Position numbers and translations under genes: made by a program. DNA of 59,941 nucleotides from Desulfococcaceae bacterium HSG9 (GTDB taxonomy: Bacteria; Desulfobacterota; Desulfobacteria; Desulfobacterales; JAUCGF01): assembly GCA_030378005.1 (NCBI GenBank), contig JAUCGF010000099.1:1-59941 (forward strand), in the 5' to 3' direction. The notes under the pieces are model-generated. The model did not search any database and was not told the DNA's origin. It saw nothing but the letters and a program-made list of their open reading frames with translations. Below, in pieces: positions 17,263 to 26,741 of the stretch (its first letter is position 1; every line of letters begins with the position of its first letter).

Positions 17263-20200
17263 GTGAAACTCAGATTAAAAATAAATTTAGCGTTTTTGGT
17301 AACTTTTGTGATTATCGCCGGAATCTACGGTGCCATTTTGTATCCCTTTGAAATGAAGCGCCATAATGCAATGATTGAACAAATCAAGGTTTCTCTGATT
17401 TCCATCGTTGAGCAAAAAAAAGAAGATATAGCCAATGAAATATTTATTCTTCAAAAAGAGGCTCTGAAACTCAGTTTGGATGATTTGCTGGAATTCAAGG
17501 ATGTTGTTTCAGTCAGTGTCTATTCTCCGGATGGCAAGTTAATTGCCACCACAGAAGATACGTCACCTTCCGACCTGCCTCAATCAGAAATGACAATCAT
17601 AGAAAACGGTCTTTTTTTTGTTAAAGAAGTCTGGCAAAATCAACCTGTATTAACATATCGGAACAGCATTGATGTCATCAGTAAAAAAGTGGGTTTACTG
17701 AAATTACGCACCACATTGAATGAACTGGAGCGCAGCCAACGTTTGACTTTTTTGATTTTCACCGCACTGCTTCTTACGATATTGGTGGTGATTTATGGAC
17801 TTTTGAATACATTGCTGATGCGTTCGGTGCTTCGCCCCGTTTATCTGTTAAACAACAGTATGCAACATATTCAAAAAAGTCTGGCCGGCGAACAAGATAA
17901 TTTTATGAGGCAATATGAAGCTGAAAAAATTGAGCAAACCTTTAATCTGATGTCTGCCGACCTTAACAAATATTATAATTCTCAAGATGAAATCGGGACA
18001 ATGGCGCAATCTTTTAAGAAGATGAACGCTGCGTTGAAAATGGCTTATAGTGCTATTCAGAAAGCGGAGGAAAATTATCGTGGTATTTTTGAAAATGCTG
18101 TTGAAGGCATTTTCCAAATAACTCCGCAGGGGCGTTTTATCAGCGCCAATCCGTCTTTAGCCCGAATTATGGGTTATGATTCACCAGGTGATCTGATAAA
18201 ATCGGTTACCGATCTTGCTCTTCAGTGTTATGCTGACAAAAAAGATTATACCGAATTATCTGAACAGATTCGCTTGCAAGGTCGTGTATCCGGATTTGAA
18301 AAACAGTTTAGACGCAAAGATGGCAGCGTTTTTTGGGGAACCATTTCAGTGATACGCGTCAGTGATGAAAACGGTGAAACACGCTACTACGAAGGCTCAT
18401 TTATTGATATCACCCAGCGCAAAGAAAAAGAACGTGCTGAAAAAGAACGTGAAGCTGCTGAATCCGCGACCCAGGCCAAGAGCGAATTTCTGGCCAGTAT
18501 GAGCCATGAAATCCGAACCCCGATGAACGCCATCATCGGTTTGACGGAACTGGCGCTGAAAACACATTTAGACGCCAAGCAAAAAGATTATCTCAAAAAA
18601 GTGTCGTTATCCGCCAAATCGCTCCTCGGAATTATTAACGATATTCTTGATTTTTCCAAAATTGAGGCGGGAAAATTAAATCTGGAAACAGCACCTTTTT
18701 TTCTTCCCAAGGTTTTGGATAAGCTGACAAGCGTATTCTATATCAAGACCGCTGAAAAAGGCATTGAGTTATTGACCCATTTCGATGAAGATGTCCCCTG
18801 GCATCTGATTGGCGATGCTTTAAGGCTCGAACAGGTGCTGATCAATTTAGTGAACAATGCGATCAAATTTACGGATCATGGAGAAATCCTCATTAGTTTG
18901 GATTTGATCAAAAAAACATCCGATCGTGTACGAATTCGTTTTTCGGTATCTGATACAGGTGTGGGAATCCCTGCGGATAAAATTTCCGGGCTGTTTCAAT
19001 CGTTTCAGCAGGCTGACACCTCAACCACGCGAAAATACGGCGGCACAGGCTTGGGGCTCGCTATCTGCAAACAACTGGCAGAATTGATGCAAGGCCATAT
19101 CGGAGTGAAAAGTGAATCAGGCAAGGGAAGCACCTTTTACTTTGAGGCTGAATTCGATTTGCAAACAGATGTTGAAGAAGAAAAGCCCGTTCCACCGCCT
19201 GATCTTGCAGGCCTGCATGTTTTGGTGGCCGAAAACAATCCGGTTTCCAGCAAAGTCATCAACCACATGCTGAAATCATTATTATTTGAAACCACCTCGG
19301 TCACTTCAGGTGAGGAAGTTCTGGAGCATCTGAAAGATGCTGATAAGCATTATGACCTGTCAATCATGGCCTGGATGCTAAAAGGAATGGATGGTATTAC
19401 TGCATCTACAATGCTAAAAAATGATACCAAACTCGCACATACGCCTATTATAATGATGTCGGCGTATGATAGCGATGGAACTCTGGCCCGTCAATCCGAA
19501 CAGATCGGCGTAAATGCTTTCCTTACAAAACCATTGAATCCTTCAACCCTGTTTGATACGATCATGGATGTTTTCGGTTATGAGGGATTAGCAAAATATC
19601 GGCGAGAAAAAACGACAGCGCCGGATGTCGGCAAAATGAAAGGAATTCGAGGAGCGCTGGTACTCCTTGCCGAAGATAATGAAATCAATCAGCAGGTGGC
19701 CGTCGAGTTGCTGGAAAGCGTCGGTTTGCTTGTTGACATAGCAACAAACGGGCAGGAAGCGGTCGATGCTGAAGGCAAAAAAGAATACGATGCGGTGTTA
19801 ATGGATATCCAAATGCCGGTGATGGACGGCCATGAAGCGACACAAGCGATTATAAAAACGGGATCGCGTGTTCCGATTATCGCTATGACCGCCCATGCCA
19901 TGTCCGGTGAAAAGGGAAAATGCCTAAAGCTTGGTATGAAAGACTATGTTACCAAACCGATTGATACGAACCAACTGTTTAACACGCTGATTCGGCATAT
20001 TGAGCCGCGTGAAAGAGAGATTCCTCCGTTACCGATTAAGACTGCGCCGGATCATTCCGAAACTGATGAAACCGATTTGCCGATTTCTTTACCCGGCTTT
20101 GACATCGAAGCCGGAATTGCCCGTGTAGCGGGTAATAAACAGCTTTATCAGGATTTACTGTTAAAATTGGCCCAAAACTATCATGACATTGACAAAGATA

Positions 20201-20700
20201 TAAAAAAGGCTGTACAATCTTCTGATTTGGAAGAAGCCGCCAAACTGGCTCATAAGATTAAGGGAATGGCCGGGAATCTGGGAGCGGATGCCCTACAGAA
20301 AGCGGCTTTCAATTTGGAAACGGTGCTATCAGAAGAGCTGACCGATGAGCTTAACCACTACTTAAATATTTTTTCGGAGGTTTTGGATCAGGTCGTGACA
20401 TCTGTCCGGGCTCTTGAAGATGAGTTAAAAGATGGTGACACGGATTCATCAGATGCCGAAGACACCCCGGTTGATATTGAAGAAGTAAGACCTTTATTGA
20501 ACCGAATCGCAGATCTTATGGTATCCGATTATGGCGAGGCTATCAATCAGATAAACAATTTAAAACGTATATTGGGTAAATCAGAAGTAAAAGAGGAATT
20601 TGGCAAATTGGAAACTTATCTTGAAGAATTTAATGATGCGGAAGCGCTGAATTGTCTGAATCGTATCGCTGAAAAGTTAAATATTGTATTAGGAGACTGA
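17263..20700 (+). CDS. Membrane hybrid histidine kinase with PAS, two receivers and Hpt
   Basis: 1145 residues from a GTG start. A membrane span at about 8-28, an extracytoplasmic region of about 130 residues and a second span at about 165-187 are followed by HAMP (about 190-265), PAS/PAC (about 275-395), HisKA with H415 in [14 protein letters not shown], a HATPase domain ([12 protein letters not shown]), receiver 1, receiver 2 with D848 in [12 protein letters not shown], and Hpt with H997 in [13 protein letters not shown]. Receiver 1 has alanine (A703, [12 protein letters not shown]) where the phosphoacceptor aspartate should be. The architecture matches multistep phosphorelay kinases of the BarA/LuxQ kind. 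The kinase is divergent from four ligand-binding proteins, so it may sense their ligand-bound forms. Its stop overlaps the next start. Confidence 0.92.
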   Translation: MKLRLKINLAFLVTFVIIAGIYGAILYPFEMKRHNAMIEQIKVSLISIVEQKKEDIANEIFILQKEALKLSLDDLLEFKDVVSVSVYSPDGKLIATTEDTSPSDLPQSEMTIIENGLFFVKEVWQNQPVLTYRNSIDVISKKVGLLKLRTTLNELERSQRLTFLIFTALLLTILVVIYGLLNTLLMRSVLRPVYLLNNSMQHIQKSLAGEQDNFMRQYEAEKIEQTFNLMSADLNKYYNSQDEIGTMAQSFKKMNAALKMAYSAIQKAEENYRGIFENAVEGIFQITPQGRFISANPSLARIMGYDSPGDLIKSVTDLALQCYADKKDYTELSEQIRLQGRVSGFEKQFRRKDGSVFWGTISVIRVSDENGETRYYEGSFIDITQRKEKERAEKEREAAESATQAKSEFLASMSHEIRTPMNAIIGLTELALKTHLDAKQKDYLKKVSLSAKSLLGIINDILDFSKIEAGKLNLETAPFFLPKVLDKLTSVFYIKTAEKGIELLTHFDEDVPWHLIGDALRLEQVLINLVNNAIKFTDHGEILISLDLIKKTSDRVRIRFSVSDTGVGIPADKISGLFQSFQQADTSTTRKYGGTGLGLAICKQLAELMQGHIGVKSESGKGSTFYFEAEFDLQTDVEEEKPVPPPDLAGLHVLVAENNPVSSKVINHMLKSLLFETTSVTSGEEVLEHLKDADKHYDLSIMAWMLKGMDGITASTMLKNDTKLAHTPIIMMSAYDSDGTLARQSEQIGVNAFLTKPLNPSTLFDTIMDVFGYEGLAKYRREKTTAPDVGKMKGIRGALVLLAEDNEINQQVAVELLESVGLLVDIATNGQEAVDAEGKKEYDAVLMDIQMPVMDGHEATQAIIKTGSRVPIIAMTAHAMSGEKGKCLKLGMKDYVTKPIDTNQLFNTLIRHIEPREREIPPLPIKTAPDHSETDETDLPISLPGFDIEAGIARVAGNKQLYQDLLLKLAQNYHDIDKDIKKAVQSSDLEEAAKLAHKIKGMAGNLGADALQKAAFNLETVLSEELTDELNHYLNIFSEVLDQVVTSVRALEDELKDGDTDSSDAEDTPVDIEEVRPLLNRIADLMVSDYGEAINQINNLKRILGKSEVKEEFGKLETYLEEFNDAEALNCLNRIAEKLNIVLGD

Positions 20701-21338
20701 TGATAATGAACGAACCGAGCAGCAAACCCAAAATCCTGATTGTTGATGATGCGCCTGAAAACCTGCGCATCCTTATTGAAATACTAAAGGATGAATACGC
20801 AATTATTCCGGCCACAAGTGGTAAGGTAGCACTTCAAAAAGCACAAATTGCCCCTATACCGGATCTGATTTTGTTAGATATTCTGATGCCTGTCATGGAT
20901 GGGTATGAAGTTTGTAAAAGATTAAAAGAAAATGAAATAACAAAAGATATTCCGGTTATTTGTATAACAGCGATGTCTGAGGTGATGGACGATGCCAAGG
21001 CGTTTACGTTGGGCGCGGCCGATTACATTCCCAAACCGTTTAATCCAGCCACTGTAAAGGCTCGTGTAAAGAATCATATCAAACTGAAAAACGCCCTGTC
21101 AAAGCAAAAAAAACTTATTAAGGAATTAAAAGAGGCTTTATCAAAAATAAAGACGCTAAACGGCCTTTTACCAATTTGTGCGAGTTGTAAAAAAATCAGA
21201 GATGATAAAGGGTATTGGAATCAGGTGGAACATTATATTATGGATCATTCAGATGCCGATTTTACACATTCTATATGTCCTGAGTGCGTCAAGGAATTGT
21301 ACCCCAAAATTCAAGAACGCATTTTAAACAAAACATGA
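20700..21338 (+). CDS. Response regulator with Cys-rich C-terminal module
   Basis: 212 residues. The ATG at 20700 overlaps the kinase stop codon (ATGA); an ATG two codons later is also possible. The receiver (about 10-130) has DD in IVDDAPENL, the phosphoacceptor D60 in LILLDILMPVMDG and the lysine in PKPFNP. A helix leads to a C-terminal module with CASCKKIRDDKGYW and SICPEC, two CxxC pairs that probably bind zinc or another metal. This ending is common in signalling proteins of Desulfobacterota, with no role known to me. It has no DNA-binding domain. Translational coupling with the hybrid kinase points to a shared phosphorelay. Confidence 0.88.
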   Translation: MIMNEPSSKPKILIVDDAPENLRILIEILKDEYAIIPATSGKVALQKAQIAPIPDLILLDILMPVMDGYEVCKRLKENEITKDIPVICITAMSEVMDDAKAFTLGAADYIPKPFNPATVKARVKNHIKLKNALSKQKKLIKELKEALSKIKTLNGLLPICASCKKIRDDKGYWNQVEHYIMDHSDADFTHSICPECVKELYPKIQERILNKT

Positions 21339-21367
21339 CCGCAAATCAGACCGGGAGGCTCGCTAAA

Positions 21368-21994
21368 ATGGATGTGCAAGATAGAAAACCAAAAGTGATT
21401 ATTATAGATGATGGGCCTGAAAATATACGTATGCTGATCGAAATACTTAAAGAAGATTACGCAACCATCCCCGCGACAAGTGGTGAAGCCGGTCTTGCAA
21501 AGGCCATGATTGCACCGTTGCCTGATTTGATTTTATTAGATATAATGATGCCTGGCATTGATGGTTATGAAGTGTGTAAAAGGCTAAAAGCGATTGAACA
21601 AACAAAGGACATTCCCGTAGTTTTCATTACCGCAATTTCCGAGGCCATGGATAATGCCAAAGCATTCAGTTTAGGCGCGGCCGATTATATAACCAAACCT
21701 TTTTACGCTTCCACAATAAAAGCCCGTGTAAAAAATCATATAAAGCTGAGAAAAACCGTCCTTGAAATGGATCTGACTATCCATCAACTCAAAGGAGCCT
21801 TAAAGGAAATCAAAACATTAAGCGGTTTGATACCGATTTGCGCGAATTGTAAAAAAATCAGGGATGACAAAGGGTACTGGCAACAAGTGGAACGATATAT
21901 CAAAAAACATTCAGATGCTGAATTCAGTCATAGTATATGCCCCGATTGTGTGAGCAAATTGTATGTGGAATTTAAAGAAGTTGTTTCTGAATGA
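21368..21994 (+). CDS. Response regulator with Cys-rich C-terminal module, second copy
   Basis: 208 residues from ATG 21368, chosen because GGGAGG lies nine bases upstream; an upstream in-frame start at 21284 would overlap the previous gene heavily. Receiver residues IIDDGPENI, D58 in LILLDIMMPGIDG and the conserved lysine in TKPF are intact. The C-terminal module repeats the two CxxC pairs (ICANCKKIRDDKGYW, SICPDC). It is a tandem duplicate of the gene before it. The pair could compete for, or pass on, phosphate from the Hpt domain of the kinase. Confidence 0.88.
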   Translation: MDVQDRKPKVIIIDDGPENIRMLIEILKEDYATIPATSGEAGLAKAMIAPLPDLILLDIMMPGIDGYEVCKRLKAIEQTKDIPVVFITAISEAMDNAKAFSLGAADYITKPFYASTIKARVKNHIKLRKTVLEMDLTIHQLKGALKEIKTLSGLIPICANCKKIRDDKGYWQQVERYIKKHSDAEFSHSICPDCVSKLYVEFKEVVSE

Positions 21995-22110
21995 TAATTC
22001 TGAACAACCAACTGACTTGTCAACTACAAGTTTGAAGTTATCACATAGCTCATTTTCTTTTTGCTTTTTCAGTTTCACTTAGGGATTTCCCAAAAAATAA
22101 TATATCCAAA

Positions 22111-22190
22111 ATGTAGGGTGGGTGAAGCAAAGCGAAACCCACCGAATGCTGATTAATGGTGGGTTTCGTTCCTCTACACCCACCCTACAT
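22111..22190. repeat. 80-bp inverted-repeat element
   Basis: Ends ATGTAGGGTGGGTG and CACCCACCCTACAT are inverted copies, and an inner pair CGAAACCCACC / GGTGGGTTTCG extends the hairpin. This type of AGGGTGGG palindrome is a common dispersed repeat in bacterial genomes. It lies in the 272-base gap between the second regulator and the fifth binding protein. Confidence 0.7.
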
Positions 22191-22267
22191 CATGGCTAAA
22201 ATGGGTAGTTTATTTATTGGGAATTCCCTTAATTGAATGAGTTACATGATAACTTGTAACTGGCAAT

Positions 22268-23452
22268 CTATGGTTTAATGATTTTAAAAAAGGTTGAAAC
22301 GCCTTTTTCAAATTTGATAATAATCACGGCTTTATCTTTAGGGTCACCGTTGGCATCAAATTCAAGTGTTCCGGTAATTCCCTGAAATCCTCTGGTTGCG
22401 TGTAGTGCATCCCGTATTTTAGAGCGATCAGCAGTCGTTCCGGCACGGCGTATGGCGTCAGCTAAAACCATGAATGCATCGTACACCACACTGGCAGCAT
22501 GGCTGGGAATATCACTTCCGTACTTTTTTTTGTACGTTTCACAGAAGTTCACACTTGCAAGTAAAGGGACATCCGGATGCCAGTGCGTTGCATGATAACT
22601 CCCATTGACGGCATCACCCGCAACCTTGTAAATCTGACTCCACCCATCGCCGCTGAGAAAAGTTGTCTTAATTCCCATTGAGGCTGCTTGCTTGACCAAT
22701 AAACCACTGTCACGCGGATAGCCCGGAACAAAAACGACATCCGGTTTTAATTTTTTCACTTTTTCCAAAATAGATTTAAAATCAACGGCCTTAGATTTGT
22801 AACTGCCATCAAAGAGTAATTTGCCACCGGATTTCTTGAAAGATTCGGTAAAAAGTTTCGCTAACGTCATGCTATATTCCTGATCAAGGCATTTCATGAC
22901 AGCCGCGGTTCGAGCGCCGAGTTCTCTGTACGCGAACTGAGCCATCACTTTCCCTTGAAAAGCATCCGTGTAACAGGCACGGAAAATATAATCACTTATC
23001 GGAGTGATCATCGGGTGGGTCGAAGTAGGTGTTATCATGGGAATCCCCGCTTCTTTGAGAATGGGTGCCATGGCCATTGAATGGGAACTCCAATTAGCCC
23101 CGACAACCGCTGTCACTTTTTGCTGGACTGCTTCATCAGCCGCTATAGCAGCACCAATCGGCGTGCTTTTATTATCTATAAAAATAAGCTGTACAGGTTT
23201 TCCCAGCAAACCGCCTTGTTTGTTGATTTCGGCAACACTCAATTCCGCCACTTGGATAAAGGGAATATTGTTCAATCCGGCTTTGCCCGTTTTAGCGAAT
23301 ATGGCTGCAATCTTAACCGGTTCCGTTGCATAAGCGGGGCAAGTAAACATGATCATGCAACAGGCTAATAACATTTTAAAACCATATACCCGCAAACTCT
23401 TTACTGATCTCTTCTTAGAACTGACATCTTTTTTCGATACTGACACTCGCAT
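22268..23452 (-). CDS. Periplasmic branched-chain-type ligand-binding protein, copy 5
   Basis: 394 residues with an extended, basic N-terminus before the signal-peptide core; cleavage is likely near CPAYA. The mature start VKIAAIFAKTGKAGLNN, then INKQGGLLGKPVQLIFIDN and AVVGANWSSHSMAMAPIL, identify the same family as the row at 12.2-16.9 kb, but the sequence is clearly more distant. A GGAGG ribosome site precedes the ATG. It faces the end of the regulator pair convergently, so the five binding proteins bracket the kinase-regulator operon. Confidence 0.88.
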   Translation of the reverse strand: MRVSVSKKDVSSKKRSVKSLRVYGFKMLLACCMIMFTCPAYATEPVKIAAIFAKTGKAGLNNIPFIQVAELSVAEINKQGGLLGKPVQLIFIDNKSTPIGAAIAADEAVQQKVTAVVGANWSSHSMAMAPILKEAGIPMITPTSTHPMITPISDYIFRACYTDAFQGKVMAQFAYRELGARTAAVMKCLDQEYSMTLAKLFTESFKKSGGKLLFDGSYKSKAVDFKSILEKVKKLKPDVVFVPGYPRDSGLLVKQAASMGIKTTFLSGDGWSQIYKVAGDAVNGSYHATHWHPDVPLLASVNFCETYKKKYGSDIPSHAASVVYDAFMVLADAIRRAGTTADRSKIRDALHATRGFQGITGTLEFDANGDPKDKAVIIIKFEKGVSTFFKIIKP

Positions 23453-23591
23453 AATACCTCCTTCTATAATCCAATTTTTTTAAACACTATAAAAACAATT
23501 GAAAGTTTATAATGTAAAATGTAACAATAATCAAATAATTTTTTAATTTTTGAAGCAATTTAATTGGACTTCAATATAATCAGCCCGATTT

Positions 23592-23627
23592 TCGACATAA
23601 TTGTCGAGTATAAGCGTTGATTGTCGA
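23592..23627. promoter_or_regulatory. Candidate enhancer sites for a sigma-54 activator
   Basis: Palindrome TCGACA-TAAT-TGTCGA at 23592-23607 and a further half-site TGTCGA at 23622-23627, 55-90 bases upstream of the sigma-54 promoter. The position fits binding of the ZraR-like regulator encoded at 27531. Confidence 0.5.
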
Positions 23628-23680
23628 TATTAGCAAACCATTTAAGCGCTAAATGGCCGGTTTTAGGCGTTCTCTAATCT

Positions 23681-23696
23681 TGGCACGAAAATTGTA
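23681..23696 (+). promoter_or_regulatory. Sigma-54 promoter
   Basis: TGGCACGAAAATTGTA matches the -24/-12 consensus TGGCACG-N4-TTGC except T for the final C, with the required spacing of ten bases between GG and GT. It lies about 100 bases before the ZraP-like gene. Confidence 0.8.
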
Positions 23697-23798
23697 TATA
23701 GAAATAATGAACGTCGACGTATTAAGGACACAACCTCTATTAATCAGCGGTTGTGAGAGATTAACACTAAAATTTAATTAATTCTAACGGAGGTTAAA

Positions 23799-24365
23799 AT
23801 GAAAAGGAACTTCACCAAAAAACTTTTGATTGTTTTAACGGTGCTGGCGGTGATGGGAATTGGCTCTACCGGTTTTGCTTACAAAGGACAATGTTTCGGC
23901 AATCAGTCAGATGATTATTATTGTCGAGGCGGGCAAAAAGGCGGCCACGGATGTGGCGCCGCTATGCAAAATCGGGGCTGTGGCAAGGGGCTTATGGGCA
24001 AACAAGGCGCGGGCGGCAAAGGATGTTTGCGCAAAGGGGCTGCTCTGAATGAAGATCAGATTAAACAGTTGACCGAAGCGTGCAACGCTTTTCAGGAATC
24101 AACCAAAGAACTGCGCTCGCAAATCAATTCCAAACGCCTTGAGTTGGAAAGCGAATTTGTCAAAACAAAGCCAGATGTTGAAAAACTGAAAACATTGCAA
24201 AAAGAACTATCCGAACTTAAAGCGCAATTTGCCCAAAAACGCATGGAACAACGGCTTAAAATGAAAGCTGTTCACCCGGATATGCCTTGCGCTAAAGGTT
24301 GGAAGTCCGGCGGCGGTTTTGGCAAAGGCAAGGGTGCTGGGCGTGGATGTGGCCGCGCTATGTAG
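23799..24365 (+). CDS. ZraP/CpxP-like periplasmic metal-responsive protein
   Basis: 188 residues after a good GGAGG site. A signal peptide ends near GFAYK. The mature N-terminus is rich in Gly, Cys and His (GGHGCGAAMQNRGCGKG), a long helical segment (about 85-155, charged, EELxxxxxxL-like) follows, and the tail is again GKGxGRGCGR. This layout, metal-ligand-rich ends around a CpxP-type helical hairpin, matches zinc-responsive ZraP. ZraP is an ATP-independent periplasmic chaperone that represses the ZraSR system. The gene follows a sigma-54 promoter and is linked to a kinase and a sigma-54 activator. Confidence 0.75.
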   Translation: MKRNFTKKLLIVLTVLAVMGIGSTGFAYKGQCFGNQSDDYYCRGGQKGGHGCGAAMQNRGCGKGLMGKQGAGGKGCLRKGAALNEDQIKQLTEACNAFQESTKELRSQINSKRLELESEFVKTKPDVEKLKTLQKELSELKAQFAQKRMEQRLKMKAVHPDMPCAKGWKSGGGFGKGKGAGRGCGRAM

Positions 24366-24416
24366 CATCGACTTTTCAAGGGCGAGTGCGGGCATCGCTC
24401 GTTCATTTTTTAATAA

Positions 24417-24566
24417 ACCACGAATGGACACTAAATAATAAATGGTTTTAATCATCGTTTTGTATTCTTTCAGAATTGCGCCGCATTTCAACCGGCATTC
24501 ATTTGAAATGGCCGAAATGATAATCAAGGCCCAATAAATCATTCGTGTCTATTCGTGTTCATTCGT
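24417..24566. repeat. Inverted repeat CCACGAATGGACAC / GTGTTCATTCGTGG
   Basis: Two inverted ends flank about 120 bases of mostly AT-rich DNA between the ZraP-like gene and the next gene, with an extra GTGTCTATTCGTG beside the right arm. Such CGAATGGACAC sequences recur widely in bacterial intergenic DNA. It may be a MITE inserted in the operon. Confidence 0.5.
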
Positions 24567-24601
24567 GGTTCAGACCTTTTCCGCTTTTCAGATTCAAAAC
24601 A

Positions 24602-25117
24602 ATGCGCACCCTCAGTAAACTGATTATAGTCCTGTTGTTATCCGCCGCTTCCCCCGGAATGACGGCGGATTTTATTCAGGGGCAAGTGATTGCGATTGAT
24701 CGGGAGAAGGGTGTGTTGCAACTGCAACTTTCCGGAAAAAATTCGGGAAGAAATCAGTGTCGTTGCTGTGCGCTTAAAAACCCTAACGCTTCGGCCGTGC
24801 CATTTATCATTCACATATCACCGGATCGTTTACCTCACTGTGTGCGCAAAGGCGACCATGTTTTCGTGTGGGGTGCTTATCTGCAAAACCAAAAAGTGGG
24901 AAATTGTAATTTTCAGGCCGAAACTGTCAAAAGTAGCTGTTTTCGGCGTTACTGCGATCCTACCGGCGTTCGGGCGCGGTTAGGCAAATGTGTCAACAAA
25001 GGCAAAAAGCGCCGTAATGGCCAACGTCATCGTCAAGGGTGTCAGCAATATGCGGCACCGTTACAGAATGATAATACATCGAAGCAAAATGCACCCCAAA
25101 CATATACGCCGGACTAA
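24602..25117 (+). CDS. Cys-rich exported protein of unknown function
   Basis: 171 residues from ATG 24602, which starts directly with a signal peptide (MRTLSKLIIVLLLSAAS, cleavage near GMTA). A start at 24545 would put 19 extra residues before it. The mature part begins with a small beta-rich region (GQVIAIDREKGVLQLQLSG), has a CRCC cluster and scattered cysteines, and ends in a basic, Gln-rich tail. I do not recognise it; an OB-like fold is possible. It lies between the ZraP-like gene and the kinase, so a periplasmic metal-related role is an inference from context. Confidence 0.65.
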   Translation: MRTLSKLIIVLLLSAASPGMTADFIQGQVIAIDREKGVLQLQLSGKNSGRNQCRCCALKNPNASAVPFIIHISPDRLPHCVRKGDHVFVWGAYLQNQKVGNCNFQAETVKSSCFRRYCDPTGVRARLGKCVNKGKKRRNGQRHRQGCQQYAAPLQNDNTSKQNAPQTYTPD

Positions 25118-26681
25118 TGAAAAGCAGACTCACAAAGGAAGGGGCATCAGCGCGCGTCTGCCGATGGTGTCCACCTGGAAAAGCAGCCTCTTCATTTTTG
25201 GGTTGCTTATTATTTTTATGCTGATCTATTTTTTATGGCAGATTCGACATGTGAACCGTGTTTTTTTAAGCCATGTACGCGAAGATGCCAAAATGGCGGC
25301 CGATGTTATCCGCCTTAACGCACGCGGGGCAGTGTTATCCCAGGAAATTATCGAAGAGATGATGCAAACCTTTCTTGGCAATACCATCCATTTTATTGAT
25401 TTTCTGGATGCGGTTGAATCTTTTTCCGAAGACGAACTGGCCGCTTTTGCGGCCCAAGCGGGTTTGGCGGGTATTCAAATCGTTCGTGAAACAGGCTCTA
25501 TTGTGGAAGGGCCTCCGGACTGGCTTGAAAAAAGCCGGGTTTCATGCCAAAATCCGAACCGTTCTATCCATCATAATAAAAACGCTCATCTTTATCTTCT
25601 AATGCGTAAACGACAACAAAACAACGGATGTATCATAGCCGGAATTACGGCGGATCGCATTGAAAAGTTGCAGATGCAGTCAGGCTTGCCTTTTGCACTC
25701 AACTCGCTCTCTCAACTGGCCGGCATCCTCTATGTGCGTATTCGTCCGTCTGAAACTCCCGATTCGCAGGCCCTTGACATTCCCAAAGTAAAGCTGATTG
25801 ATACGCCGGCTTTGAAAGCGGCGGAAGTCCAAATTGCGCTGGGTGATGATGTACTGAAGATCGGTCTGCAAGCCGAACATTACTTTCGACGGATTAAACA
25901 AATTTGGTCTGAATTTATCCTTCTATCAGTGGTACTGGCGGCCTTGGGTCTATTTTTTGCATGGCTTTTGCACCGCTACCAATCCGCGTATCTGAATCAA
26001 GTGCGCCATTTTGAGAGGCGCATCGCCCGGCATCGGGAGGATGCTGTGTTGGGACGTGCGGCCGCCGCTATCACACACGAAATTCGCAATCCGTTAAATG
26101 CCATCGGCATGGGGTTGCAGCGTCTGCAAATGGAAGCCGGCCAGTTAGAAACAGAACATCAAAGCCTGATCAGGTCGATGCTCCAAGCCGTGAATCGCAC
26201 TGACAATATTGTCAGTAATATTCGGCGCTACGCCAAACCCCTCACATTGAATAAAAAACCTTTGAAACTTGATTCGCTGGTGAGTGAGGTGCTGTGCCTT
26301 TATGAGCAGCAATGTAAAGCGCATCAAATTAAACTGAATTTTAAGGCCAATTGTGATACAGAGATTATCGGAGATCGGGAGTTGCTTGAAGAGGTCATCG
26401 AAAATTTGGTTAAAAACGGGATCGAAGCACAACCAAGCGGCGGCTATCTGAATGTCAATATAAATAAACAAGACACGACTATTTGTTTATCTATGGAAAA
26501 TGGTGGTTTCCCGCTCTCCGCTCTGGAAGCCCAGCGCATTATGGAACCCTATTTTACAACCAAGGCCAAAGGAACAGGATTAGGATTGGCCATTGCCCAG
26601 AGGATTATGACTGCTCACGGCGGGCGCATTAACGTAGAGGTGTTCGAGGAGACAGTGCGTATGTCTGTTTTTTTCAGCTAA
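25089..26681 (+). CDS. Sensor histidine kinase, ZraS-like
   Basis: About 530 residues if the ATG at 25089 is used; it overlaps the previous gene by 29 bases. An ATG at 25164, just before the first membrane span, is an alternative; neither has a strong ribosome site. A membrane span (about 34-54), a periplasmic sensor region of about 225 residues and a second span (about 280-305) are followed by HisKA with H330 in AAITHEIRNPLNAIG and a HATPase domain ending [13 protein letters not shown]. There is no PAS or HAMP insert that I can name. It probably phosphorylates the sigma-54 activator at 27531. Confidence 0.82.
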   Translation: MHPKHIRRTNEKQTHKGRGISARLPMVSTWKSSLFIFGLLIIFMLIYFLWQIRHVNRVFLSHVREDAKMAADVIRLNARGAVLSQEIIEEMMQTFLGNTIHFIDFLDAVESFSEDELAAFAAQAGLAGIQIVRETGSIVEGPPDWLEKSRVSCQNPNRSIHHNKNAHLYLLMRKRQQNNGCIIAGITADRIEKLQMQSGLPFALNSLSQLAGILYVRIRPSETPDSQALDIPKVKLIDTPALKAAEVQIALGDDVLKIGLQAEHYFRRIKQIWSEFILLSVVLAALGLFFAWLLHRYQSAYLNQVRHFERRIARHREDAVLGRAAAAITHEIRNPLNAIGMGLQRLQMEAGQLETEHQSLIRSMLQAVNRTDNIVSNIRRYAKPLTLNKKPLKLDSLVSEVLCLYEQQCKAHQIKLNFKANCDTEIIGDRELLEEVIENLVKNGIEAQPSGGYLNVNINKQDTTICLSMENGGFPLSALEAQRIMEPYFTTKAKGTGLGLAIAQRIMTAHGGRINVEVFEETVRMSVFFS

Positions 26682-26741
26682 TAAATATGGCGCTAATTTT
26701 CAGATTATATAGCTAAAATATCAACAAGGAGGAGAAAAACA

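Noticed and set aside
22111..22190. AGGGTGGG palindrome as a CRISPR unit or riboswitch
   Set aside because: Single copy with no spacer-like array, and the perfect inverted ends fit a dispersed palindromic repeat.
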